Shown here: piece by piece, positions 1 to 6,982 of the stretch | How positions within the stretch are numbered: position 1 is the stretch's first letter | How the letters are laid out: each line of letters starts with the position of its first letter | From: Iamia majanohamensis | GTDB taxonomy: Bacteria > Actinomycetota > Acidimicrobiia > Acidimicrobiales > Iamiaceae | Length of the DNA stretch: 64,000 nucleotides | Direction: 5' to 3' | NCBI RefSeq assembly: GCF_028532485.1 | Contig: NZ_CP116942.1 | Coordinates: 3,844,001 to 3,908,000, forward strand | Made by a program: the position numbers and the translations under genes | Notes under the pieces: model-generated | The model's input: only the letters and a program-made list of their open reading frames with translations | Database searches by the model: none | What the model was told of the DNA's origin: nothing

Positions 1-235
1 ACTCGGTGCCGCCGGAGGTGAACACCACCTCGCCGGGCCGGCACCCGACGAGGGTGGCCACCGCGTCGCGGGCGTCGTCGACGGCCCGGCGGGCGTGGCG
101 GGCGGCCGCGTGGGCCCCGGAGGGGTTGCCGTGGTGCAGGCCGAGGAACGGCAGCATGGCCTCGACGGCCTCGGGCCGCACCGGCGTGCTGGCCGCGTGG
201 TCGAGGTAGGCGACGGGGAGGGGGTCGACGGCCAC
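1..235 (-). CDS. Cysteine desulfurase (NifS/IscS-like), N-terminal part only
   Basis: The window edge cuts this gene; only the first 78 codons are visible, translated leftward from a GTG at 235. The start reads MAVDPLPVAYLDHAASTPVR, followed by a GNPSGAH stretch and, at the edge, a TSGGTE motif. This is the N-terminus of class V aminotransferases of the cysteine desulfurase type, PLP enzymes that take sulfur from L-cysteine for Fe-S clusters or tRNA thiolation. The PLP lysine and catalytic cysteine lie outside the window. A TACGGT box six bases upstream supports this GTG as a leaderless start. Which sulfur pathway it serves cannot be told. Confidence 0.85.
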   Translation of the reverse strand, partial: MAVDPLPVAYLDHAASTPVRPEAVEAMLPFLGLHHGNPSGAHAAARHARRAVDDARDAVATLVGCRPGEVVFTSGGTE

Positions 236-241
236 CGATCC

Positions 242-247
242 ACCGTA
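242..247 (-). promoter_or_regulatory. -10 box, leaderless promoter of the desulfurase gene
   Basis: TACGGT on the minus strand, six bases before the GTG at 235. No convincing -35 is visible. Confidence 0.5.
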
Positions 248-359
248 CCGACCACCCGGTCCCGCATCCCCGGCGGACGGCGACCGCGGTGCGGATCCAC
301 CGACCACAGGCGCGCCTCCACACCGTCGGTCGGCGGCCGGGCCGTCGCCGGGCGCGACC

Positions 360-1112
360 TCAGGCGTGGCGGTAGGTGGAGACGTGGTGGGCGGCGGACT
401 CGTCGAAGGGGGTGCCGGACCAGTCGGCGTGGCGCTCGGCCGGGGCGAGGCCGGCGTCGGCGGCGAGGGCGTCGAGGGCGGCGGGCCGCAGGTAGCGCAC
501 GTGGGTGGGGCGGAAGCGCACCCCGTCGGGGCGGATGTCGACGAAGGAGCTCCACGACTCGCCGGCCGCGGAGTCGTGGCGGTCGACGAACAGCAGGACG
601 CCGTCGGCGTGGATGCGGCGGACCTCGACCGAGGAGGTGGGTCCGTCCTCGTCGGAGGGCACGAAGGCCTCCACCACGAGGAGGCCGTCGGGCGCCAGCA
701 CGCGGGCCACCTCGGCCAGGCACGACCGCTGAGCCGCCTCGGTGGTCAGGTTGAACAGCGTGTTGCGGGCCACCAGGACGACGTCGAAGGGGCCGTCGGG
801 CAGCGGCCCGGCCATGTCGCCGGTGACGACCTCCACCGCGCCCGCCCCCTCCTTGGCGGCCAGGCGGTCGAGCATGGCGGTCGACGCGTCGAGCCCGGTG
901 ACCGCCACGCCGGCGGCGGCGAGGGGCAGGGCCAGGCGCCCGGTGCCGACGCCCAGCTCCAGGAGGGCGGGGGGCCGCTCGCCCCCGGCGGACGCGGCGG
1001 CCAGGGCGCGCACCCGCTCGACCGCGGCCGCGGTGGCCGCGGGGTCGTCGTACCACTCGTCGTAGACGTCGGCGAAGCGGTCGCCGTAGGTGGCGGCGTC
1101 GTAGCGCTCCAT
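360..1112 (-). CDS. SAM-dependent methyltransferase (class I)
   Basis: A 250-residue cytosolic class I methyltransferase. After a short N-terminal helix (MERYDAATYGDRFADVYDEW) comes the SAM-binding motif I LLELGVGTGRLALPLA, then motif II VTGLDAS with the acidic residue that binds the ribose, then a GDM acidic loop and the FDVVLV motif IV strand. This is the Methyltransf_25/11 layout. The substrate is unknown. The ATG at 1112 was chosen because a GGGAGG ribosome-binding site lies just upstream; the frame stays open further upstream but crosses a repeat region. The gene is monocistronic and diverges from the SRPBCC gene. Confidence 0.8.
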   Translation of the reverse strand: MERYDAATYGDRFADVYDEWYDDPAATAAAVERVRALAAASAGGERPPALLELGVGTGRLALPLAAAGVAVTGLDASTAMLDRLAAKEGAGAVEVVTGDMAGPLPDGPFDVVLVARNTLFNLTTEAAQRSCLAEVARVLAPDGLLVVEAFVPSDEDGPTSSVEVRRIHADGVLLFVDRHDSAAGESWSSFVDIRPDGVRFRPTHVRYLRPAALDALAADAGLAPAERHADWSGTPFDESAAHHVSTYRHA

Positions 1113-1187
1113 GGCCAGAGCCTCCCACCCCGCCGCGCCGCACCGCACCCCGAGCCCCCCGCGCTGACCCACGGCAGCACCCGCCGT

Positions 1188-1227
1188 GGTCCGCCCTGAC
1201 GGTGCCGGAGCACCAGGCTCCCGGACC
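1188..1227 (+). repeat. 40-bp palindromic repeat, family A, copy 1
   Basis: Starts GGTCCGCC, has a GGTGCCGGAGCACC core and ends CCCGGACC, so both outer arms and core can pair. A near-identical 40-bp unit follows 62 bp later, and two more lie near 42 kb. Confidence 0.7.
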
Positions 1228-1249
1228 GGGGCGCACAGGCACCCGCTCC

Positions 1250-1289
1250 GGTCCGCCCCTGCGGTGCCCGAGCACCGGGGATCCGCACC
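1250..1289 (+). repeat. 40-bp palindromic repeat, family A, copy 2
   Basis: Same layout as copy 1 (GGTCCGCC ends, GGTGCCCGAGCACC core). A further GGTCCGCC half-unit follows at 1290. Confidence 0.7.
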
Positions 1290-1356
1290 GGTCCGCCAGG
1301 GGAGCGACCGGGCTCCGACCCGTGGCGGGGCCCGGGGGCGGGCCAGACTGCGGGCC

Positions 1357-1800
1357 ATGGGCAAGGTCAAGGTCAGCACCACCATCGATGCCCCGCCCCG
1401 CCGGGTGTGGGCCGAGGTGCGCCAGCTGGGCCGCCACGTCGACTGGATGGACGACGCGGTGGCGATCCGCTTCACCTCCGACCGCACCGAGGGGGTCGGC
1501 ACCACCTTCGAGTGCGACACCAAGGTCGGGCCCGCCCGCCTCACCGACCTCATGGAGGTCACCGAGTGGAAGGAGGGCAAGGCCATCGGCGTCCGCCACG
1601 TGGGCGTGGTGACCGGGACGGGTCGCTTCACCCTCCGCCGGGCCCGGGGCGGGCGCACCCGCTTCACGTGGGAGGAGCGCCTGACCTACCCGCTCTGGAT
1701 GGGCGGGCGCCTCGGCGGGGTGGTCGGCGACCGCATCATGGGCCACATCTGGCGCGGGAACCTGGAGTCCCTGCGGGAGCTGGTCGAGCAGGGACGCTGA
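1357..1800 (+). CDS. SRPBCC-family protein (polyketide cyclase/START-like)
   Basis: A 147-residue protein that opens MGKVKVSTTIDAPPRRVWAE, the typical first strand and helix of SRPBCC/START-like lipid- or ligand-binding proteins. Its length fits a single domain with a hydrophobic pocket. The ligand is unknown; actinobacterial members include aromatase/cyclase-like and coenzyme Q-binding-like proteins. The ATG at 1357 has a CAGACT element seven bases upstream, a relaxed form of the leaderless -10 seen elsewhere in this window. It is a single gene, converging on the rhomboid gene. Confidence 0.75.
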   Translation: MGKVKVSTTIDAPPRRVWAEVRQLGRHVDWMDDAVAIRFTSDRTEGVGTTFECDTKVGPARLTDLMEVTEWKEGKAIGVRHVGVVTGTGRFTLRRARGGRTRFTWEERLTYPLWMGGRLGGVVGDRIMGHIWRGNLESLRELVEQGR

Positions 1801-1807
1801 CGTCCCG

Positions 1808-1824
1808 CCGCCCCCGGAGGGCGG
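1808..1824. terminator. Hairpin between convergent genes
   Basis: CCGCCC and GGGCGG arms around a 5-nt loop between two convergent stop codons; no U-tract. Possibly a bidirectional terminator. Confidence 0.35.
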
Positions 1825-1827
1825 GGC

Positions 1828-2682
1828 TCAGGCCGGGAAGCCGTAGCGGCCCGCCATCAGGGCGTAGGCGACCACGGCGAAGACCACGCCCAGGGCGAGG
1901 GTGAGGCCGGCGGCGAACAGGTCGCCCCGCCGGCCCATGCGCCGGGCCCCCTCGGTGAGGACGAACGCGGCGGCCACGCCCCCGAGGAGGCCGCCGATGT
2001 GGCCGCCGATCGAGATGCCCGGGACGGCGAAGGTGATGAGCAGGTTGATCACCAGGACGGTGACCAGCCCGGACTGGCGGAGGTCGATGTGGCGCTCCCT
2101 GGCCACCAGGAGGGCGCCGCCCATGAGGCCGAAGATGGCGCCCGAGGCGCCGACGGTGAGCGACAGGGGGTCGATGAGCACCACGCCCAGCGAGCCGGCG
2201 AAGAGGGCGCAGAGGTAGAGGGCGACGAACCGGACCCGACCCAGGGTGGGCTCCATGAACCTGCCCAGCACCCACAGGACCCACATGTTGAAGCCGAGGT
2301 GGAGCAGGCCGCCGTGGAGGAAGCCGCTGGTGACGAGGCGGTAGGGCTCCTCGGGCACGAGCGGCCCGAACAGCCCGCCGTCGGTGATGAGCGAGGTGGT
2401 GGTGCCCCGCACCGCGCTGGCGCCCCCGAGGACGAGGCCGAGCACGAACACGGCGACGTTGAGCCCGATCAGCACCTGGGTGGCCAGCGGCTGGGTCACC
2501 AGGGCGGCGGGGCCCCGGTAGACCTTCTGGGCCCCGCCCTTGGCGCACTCCGGGCAGTGGAAGCCGACCGAGGCCTGGTGCATGCACGCCGGGCAGATGG
2601 GCCGGTCGCAGCGCTGGCAGGTGATCCCGGCCACCCGGTCGGGGTGCAGGTAGCAGGTGCGGACGTCGGCCGGCGCGGTCAC
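1828..2682 (-). CDS. Rhomboid family intramembrane serine protease with N-terminal zinc finger
   Basis: A 284-residue membrane protein. Residues 10-46 form a B-box-like zinc-binding module with cysteines at 10, 22, 25, 30, 33, 43 and 46. About six membrane segments follow, with the rhomboid hallmarks HGGLLHLGFNMW (123-134), the catalytic serine in GASGAIFG (Ser180) and the catalytic histidine in GGHIGGLLGG (His228). Family members cleave membrane-anchored substrates inside the bilayer. The zinc-finger plus rhomboid layout is common in actinobacteria. The start is a GTG at 2682, with a TAGGAT box about ten bases upstream. The substrate is unknown. Confidence 0.9.
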   Translation of the reverse strand: MTAPADVRTCYLHPDRVAGITCQRCDRPICPACMHQASVGFHCPECAKGGAQKVYRGPAALVTQPLATQVLIGLNVAVFVLGLVLGGASAVRGTTTSLITDGGLFGPLVPEEPYRLVTSGFLHGGLLHLGFNMWVLWVLGRFMEPTLGRVRFVALYLCALFAGSLGVVLIDPLSLTVGASGAIFGLMGGALLVARERHIDLRQSGLVTVLVINLLITFAVPGISIGGHIGGLLGGVAAAFVLTEGARRMGRRGDLFAAGLTLALGVVFAVVAYALMAGRYGFPA

Positions 2683-2737
2683 AGTGCGCCCGATCCTACC
2701 GGTGCTCCCCGTCGTCCCAGGGGGCGGGAGCCCGGTG

Positions 2738-3520
2738 TCACCGCCCGGTGAAGGTGGCCTTCCCGGGGCCGTGCTCGCGGAACGACTGGACCCCGATGCG
2801 GGCGTCGTCGGTGGCGAACACCTGGGCGAAGAGCTCCTGCTCGAGGTCGACGCCGGCGGCCAGGCCCACGTCGAGGCCCCGGTCGACGGCCCGCTTGGCC
2901 AGGCCCTGGGCCACCACCGCGCCGGCGGCCAGCTCCGCGGCCCAGGCGACGGCGGCGGCCTGCACCTCCGCGGCGGGCACCACCCGGTCGACGAGGCCGA
3001 TCCGGAGGGCCTCGTCGGCCTCGACGGTGCGACCCGAGAGGATCATGTCCTTGGCCCGGGCGGGCCCGACCAGCCGGGCCAGGCGCTGGGTGCCGCCGCC
3101 GCCGGGGATGATGCCGAGGGCGATCTCGGGCTGGCCCAGCCGGGCCCGGTCCGAGGCCATGCGGAGGTCGCAGGCCAGGGCCAGCTCGCAGCCCCCACCG
3201 AGGGCCACGCCGCTGACGGCGGCGATCACGACCCGGGGGATGTCGGCCACCGCCCCCAGGGCGCGGGTGAACGCGGCCCCGACGGTGCGGGCCTCGTCGG
3301 GCCCGTCGAACTCGGAGATGTCGGCCCCGGCCGCGAAGATCCGGTCGCCACCGGTGACCACGACCGCCCCGGGCGGGTCGTCGGTCAGGGCCTGGGCCGC
3401 GCCCTCCACCTGGCGCAGCACCTCGGTCGACAGGGCGTTGACCTTGCCGTTCTCGATGCGCATGACGGCCACGCCGTCGTCGCGACGGGTGGTGGCCACC
3501 AGCGGGGAGGGTTCGTCCAT
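2738..3520 (-). CDS. Enoyl-CoA hydratase/isomerase family protein
   Basis: A 260-residue crotonase-fold protein that likely hydrates 2-enoyl-CoA in beta-oxidation or a related acyl-CoA pathway. The CoA/oxyanion-hole motifs FAAGADISEF and VALGGGCELALACD are present. Both glutamates used by hydratases are kept: Glu112 in GGGCE and Glu132 in GQPEIALGIIPG. That favours true hydratase activity over isomerase or dehalogenase variants. The ATG at 3520 lies seven bases downstream of a TAGGTT -10 box, so the mRNA is probably leaderless. Substrate chain length cannot be judged. Confidence 0.88.
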   Translation of the reverse strand: MDEPSPLVATTRRDDGVAVMRIENGKVNALSTEVLRQVEGAAQALTDDPPGAVVVTGGDRIFAAGADISEFDGPDEARTVGAAFTRALGAVADIPRVVIAAVSGVALGGGCELALACDLRMASDRARLGQPEIALGIIPGGGGTQRLARLVGPARAKDMILSGRTVEADEALRIGLVDRVVPAAEVQAAAVAWAAELAAGAVVAQGLAKRAVDRGLDVGLAAGVDLEQELFAQVFATDDARIGVQSFREHGPGKATFTGR

Positions 3521-3527
3521 GGGGGCG

Positions 3528-3533
3528 AACCTA
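3528..3533 (-). promoter_or_regulatory. -10 box, leaderless promoter of the enoyl-CoA hydratase
   Basis: TAGGTT, seven bases before the ATG at 3520. Confidence 0.55.
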
Positions 3534-3566
3534 GGTCGTGGCGGGTGGGGCGCCGCCAGTCACCCG

Positions 3567-3821
3567 TCAGAGGCTGACAGCGGTCTCGGTGTCGAGGCCG
3601 ACGGCCTCCACGGCGGTGACGCCGGGGACGCGGTCCTTGAGGATGCGCTCGACGCCCGCCTTGAGGGTGACCGTGGACGCCGGGCAGCTCACGCAGGCGC
3701 CGGTGAGCTCCACCTCGACCACGCCGGTGCCCTCGTCGAAGCCGCGCAGGAAGATGTCGCCGCCGTCGGCCTGGATGGCCGGGCGGATCGCCTGGATGGT
3801 GGTGGCCAGCTTGTCGTGCAC
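3567..3821 (-). CDS. NifU-like C-terminal domain protein (Fe-S scaffold)
   Basis: An 84-residue stand-alone Nfu domain. It contains [14 protein letters not shown] and the cluster-binding CVSC motif in [10 protein letters not shown], which assembles or transfers a 4Fe-4S cluster. The GTG at 3821 gives the usual Nfu length. The frame stays open to an ATG at 3941, but that extension looks non-coding and covers a strong hairpin. The protein may act with a cysteine desulfurase such as the one at the left edge, though they are not in one operon. Confidence 0.82.
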   Translation of the reverse strand: MHDKLATTIQAIRPAIQADGGDIFLRGFDEGTGVVEVELTGACVSCPASTVTLKAGVERILKDRVPGVTAVEAVGLDTETAVSL

Positions 3822-3865
3822 GGGGTCGCTTCCGGGCCGGGGTTCGAAGGGGGCGGTGGACCAGT

Positions 3866-3936
3866 CTCCCCGACGGGGAGGGGTGCCCACCACCCGGCAC
3901 CAGGGGGAACAGCCGCACAGGGGGTCGTGTTCCCCC
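3866..3936. promoter_or_regulatory. Two strong hairpins between divergent genes
   Basis: CTCCCCG/CGGGGAG at 3866-3880 with a 1-nt loop, and GGGGGAACA/TGTTCCCCC at 3903-3936 with a 16-nt loop. Both lie between the Nfu gene and the membrane gene at 4007. They could be operators or transcript structures. Confidence 0.4.
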
Positions 3937-3994
3937 GGCACGGGTGCCCGAGGTCACCCGCCGTGCCGACCCGTGGCCCACGGCGGTGCGTCCC

Positions 3995-4000
3995 TACGAT
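3995..4000 (+). promoter_or_regulatory. -10 box, leaderless promoter of the membrane protein pair
   Basis: TACGAT, six bases before the GTG at 4007. Confidence 0.55.
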
Positions 4001-4006
4001 CGACCC

Positions 4007-5356
4007 GTGCCCCTCGTCGTCCTCGCCCACGGATCGCCCGGCCTGGCCGGCGACGGCGTGCCCGGGCCGGCGCTCTACGTGGGCGCGGTGGTGGCCGCGC
4101 TCCTCGGGGTGGTGGCCCTGCGCGCCCGGGGGGCGGCACCGCTCGGGGGCCCGGCCGTGGCCCCGCTGTCCCTCGACGGCGCCGAGGCGGGCCCCTGGCC
4201 CGGTGACGCCCTCCCCTCGCCGGCCCGGGTCGCCGGCCAGGCCGTCGGGCTCGCGGCGTTGGGCCTGACCCTCGCCATCGCCTGGCTGGGCTCCGACCTG
4301 CTGGGGCTCAACCCGGTGCCGCTCGCGCTGCGGCTCGTGTGGTGGACCGTGCCCCTGCTCGCCCTCCTGCTGGGCGACTGGTGGCGGGTGGTGGACCCCT
4401 ACGACGCCCTCGCCGGCCTGGTCGACAGGGTGCGGGGCCGGGCCCGACCCGGGCCCCAGGGCCTCGACGTCGACGACGAGGCCGGCGACTGGTGGGTCCC
4501 CGCCCTGCTCCTGGCCAGCTTCGCCTGGATGGCGACGTGCTGGATCGAGGGCCTCCGCCCCCGCAACCTGGCCCTCTGGCTCACCCTCGTGACCGTGGTC
4601 CTCCTCGTGGGGACGGTCGTCGGCGGGCGACGCTGGGTCCGGCGCTGCTCCCCCCTCGCCGTGCTCTGCGGCACCATCGCCGCGGCCTCGCCCGTGGCCT
4701 GGTCAGGTGGGCGGGTGGGCCTCCGCTCCCCGCTGCGCGGCCTGGCCGCCCGGGCCGGCGGCCGGCGCTCGCTCGCCGCCCTGAGCGTGGTGCTCGGCGC
4801 CACCTTCTGGGAGTCCGTGTCGGGCACCCAGTGGTGGTCGGACCTCTCCGGGGGCAGCGGCGACCAGGCCCTCATCTGGTCCACCCTGGGCCTGGCCTGG
4901 TGCACGCTCCTGGTGGCCGGGGCGTGGGTGCTGGTCGGTCGGGCCACCGAGCAGGTGGCGGCCCGGGCCGGCGGGCCGGAGCCGGAGGAGCCGCTCGGGC
5001 CGGACATGGCCGCCGTCCTCGGCCCCCTCGCGGCCGTCGGGGTGTTCGCCCACCAGCTCTCCACCTGGCTCATCGACGTGCAGGACCTCGTCGTGCTGGG
5101 CCTCGACCCCTTCAGCCAGGGGTGGGGCCTGGTCGACACGAGCACGTGGAGGGCCGACGAGGCGCTCCTCTCCCCCGGGGTCACGTCGTGGGTGGCGCTG
5201 GCCCTGGTCGCCGGGGCCCTCGGCCTCGGGCTGGTGGCCTCGTGGGACCGCGTGGCGTCGCGCTGCGGGGCGGCGGTGCTGCAGGCGGGCTGGGTCCTCG
5301 GGGCGTGGACGGCAGGGGTGGGGGCGCTGGCCCTCTGGCTCCTGCTGGGCGCATGA
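4007..5356 (+). CDS. Multi-pass membrane protein of unknown function
   Basis: A 449-residue integral membrane protein with roughly ten hydrophobic segments spread over its length. It begins VPLVVLAHGSPG and has Trp-rich loops such as WWRVVDPYDAL and FWESVSGTQWW. I do not recognise a catalytic motif. It loosely resembles actinobacterial proteins annotated as fenitrothion-hydrolase-like, but I cannot confirm this. The GTG at 4007 has a TACGAT box six bases upstream. Its stop overlaps the next start as ATGA, so the small downstream protein is translationally coupled and may be a partner. Confidence 0.7.
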   Translation: MPLVVLAHGSPGLAGDGVPGPALYVGAVVAALLGVVALRARGAAPLGGPAVAPLSLDGAEAGPWPGDALPSPARVAGQAVGLAALGLTLAIAWLGSDLLGLNPVPLALRLVWWTVPLLALLLGDWWRVVDPYDALAGLVDRVRGRARPGPQGLDVDDEAGDWWVPALLLASFAWMATCWIEGLRPRNLALWLTLVTVVLLVGTVVGGRRWVRRCSPLAVLCGTIAAASPVAWSGGRVGLRSPLRGLAARAGGRRSLAALSVVLGATFWESVSGTQWWSDLSGGSGDQALIWSTLGLAWCTLLVAGAWVLVGRATEQVAARAGGPEPEEPLGPDMAAVLGPLAAVGVFAHQLSTWLIDVQDLVVLGLDPFSQGWGLVDTSTWRADEALLSPGVTSWVALALVAGALGLGLVASWDRVASRCGAAVLQAGWVLGAWTAGVGALALWLLLGA

Positions 5357-5562
5357 GCGGGGGCGCGCTGGTCCTCGCCCACCAGGGCGGGTGGGACGAG
5401 GTCCTCCTCGTGCTCACCCCCGTCACCCTCTTCGCCGGCCTGCTGTACCTGGCCAACCGGCGGGCGAACACGGCGGTGCGGGGCCGCAGCACCGAGGTCG
5501 GGTCCGCGCCCCCCGGCCCCGACGACGACGACGAGGCCGCGCCCGGCGCCCCTCCCGGCTGA
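5353..5562 (+). CDS. Small single-pass membrane protein coupled to the upstream gene
   Basis: A 69-residue protein. Residues 16-34 (EVLLVLTPVTLFAGLLYLA) form one membrane segment; the tail is rich in Asp, Ala and Pro. The ATG overlaps the upstream stop (ATGA). Coupling and size suggest an accessory subunit of the 449-residue membrane protein. No family is recognised. Confidence 0.65.
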   Translation: MSGGALVLAHQGGWDEVLLVLTPVTLFAGLLYLANRRANTAVRGRSTEVGSAPPGPDDDDEAAPGAPPG

Positions 5563-5633
5563 GCACAGCAGACCCGGCCGACGCCGCCGGGGGCGAGGAC
5601 CCCGACGGGTACCAGCCCTCGGCCTGACGCCCC

Positions 5634-5648
5634 CCGCCCGGTGGGCGG
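5634..5648. terminator. GC hairpin between convergent genes
   Basis: CCGCCC/GGGCGG arms with a 3-nt loop just before the murA stop; no U-tract. Confidence 0.3.
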
Positions 5649-5656
5649 CGGGTGGC

Positions 5657-6904
5657 CTACTCGGCCCGGACGTCGGCGCCGACCGCGGTGAGCTTCTCCA
5701 CGAAGCGGTCGTAGCCCCGGGCCACGTGCTCGGCGTCGGAGACGACCGTCTCGCCGTCGGCGCCGAGGGCTGCCACCACCAGGGCGGCGCCGGCCCGGAT
5801 GTCATGGGCCTTCACCGGCGCCCCCGAGAGCCGGGGCACCCCCCGGATGAGGGCGTAGTGGTGCTCGACGCGGATGTCGGCACCCATGCGGGTCAGCTCG
5901 TCCACGTAGCGGAAGCGCCCGCCGAAGATGTTCTCGGTGGCGATGGCGGCGCCGTCGGCCACCGACAGGGCGGCCACCACGAGGGGCATGTAGTCGGTGG
6001 CCACCCCCGGGTAGGGGAGGCTGTTGATGTCGACGGCCTGCAGCCGGGCCGGGGCCGAGGCCCAGACGCCGTCGGGGTGGGCCGAGGTGCGCAGGCCCAT
6101 GTCGCCCAGCTTCTGCATGAGCATGTCCATGTGCTCGGGGCGGGCGTCCTCGAGGATCAGCTCACCGCCCGCCACGGCCAGGGCGGTGAGGAACGTGGCC
6201 GCCTCCAGGCGGTCGGGGATCACCTCGTGGTCGACCGGGTGCAGCTCGCCCACGCCCTCGACGGTGACGGTGCTGCTGCCGGCGCCCAGCACGCTGGCCC
6301 CCATCCGGTTGAGGAAGGCGGCCAGGTCGGCCAGCTCGGGCTCCTTGGCCGCGTTCTCGATGACCGTCGTCCCCTCGGCCAGGACCGCGGCCATGAGGGC
6401 GTTCTCGGTGGCGCCGACGCTCGGGAACTCGAGGACGATGCGCGTCCCCCTGAGGCCGTCGGTGCGGGCCTCGATGTAGCCGTGCTCGGTGTGGAGCTCG
6501 ACGCCGAGCCGCCGGAGGGCGTCGAGGTGCCAGTCGACCGGGCGCTGGCCGAAGTCGTCGCCGCCGGGCATCGACACCTTGGCCCGGCCCAGGCGGGCGA
6601 CGAGCGGCCCGAGCACGACGATGGACGCCCGCATGGCCTCCACCAGCTCGTAGGGGGCCTCGGGGACGGTGTCGGCCGGGGTGTCGATGGTGAGCACGCT
6701 GTCCGCGTAGGAGACCTCCGAGCCCATGGCCCGGAGGAGGTCGGACATCAGGCGGACGTCGGTGATGTCGGGCACGTTGCGGATGGTGAAGCGGCCCTCG
6801 CACAGCAGCGTGGCCGCCATCAGCTTGAGCACCGAGTTCTTGGCCCCCGAGATGGGCACCCGGCCCTCGAGGGGGCCTGCGCCCCGCACCACGATGCGTT
6901 CCAC
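5657..6904 (-). CDS. murA: UDP-N-acetylglucosamine 1-carboxyvinyltransferase (MurA)
   Basis: A 415-residue EPSP-synthase-fold enzyme that transfers enolpyruvate from PEP to UDP-GlcNAc, the first committed step of peptidoglycan synthesis. It has the N-terminal GAKNS motif, PDITDVRLM, the ATENALMAAVLAEG region and the closing GRFRYVDELTRMGADI. The mobile-loop cysteine (Cys115 in E. coli, PGGC) is Asp116 here, in MPGGDDFGQRPVD. This matches mycobacterial MurA and predicts intrinsic fosfomycin resistance. The GTG at 6904 has a CATGCT element six bases upstream. MurA close to the atp region is a familiar actinobacterial arrangement. Confidence 0.95.
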   Translation of the reverse strand: MERIVVRGAGPLEGRVPISGAKNSVLKLMAATLLCEGRFTIRNVPDITDVRLMSDLLRAMGSEVSYADSVLTIDTPADTVPEAPYELVEAMRASIVVLGPLVARLGRAKVSMPGGDDFGQRPVDWHLDALRRLGVELHTEHGYIEARTDGLRGTRIVLEFPSVGATENALMAAVLAEGTTVIENAAKEPELADLAAFLNRMGASVLGAGSSTVTVEGVGELHPVDHEVIPDRLEAATFLTALAVAGGELILEDARPEHMDMLMQKLGDMGLRTSAHPDGVWASAPARLQAVDINSLPYPGVATDYMPLVVAALSVADGAAIATENIFGGRFRYVDELTRMGADIRVEHHYALIRGVPRLSGAPVKAHDIRAGAALVVAALGADGETVVSDAEHVARGYDRFVEKLTAVGADVRAE

Positions 6905-6982
6905 GGGGCCAGCATGCCAGGCCCCCCGGGCCGGCCCGCCCGCCGCCGGGTGATGGCCGGGGCCCGGGCCCCGTGGGCGATC

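Noticed and set aside
3822-3941. N-terminal extension of the Nfu protein to the ATG at 3941
   Set aside because: It would translate both hairpins, and Nfu domains normally begin at the chosen GTG.
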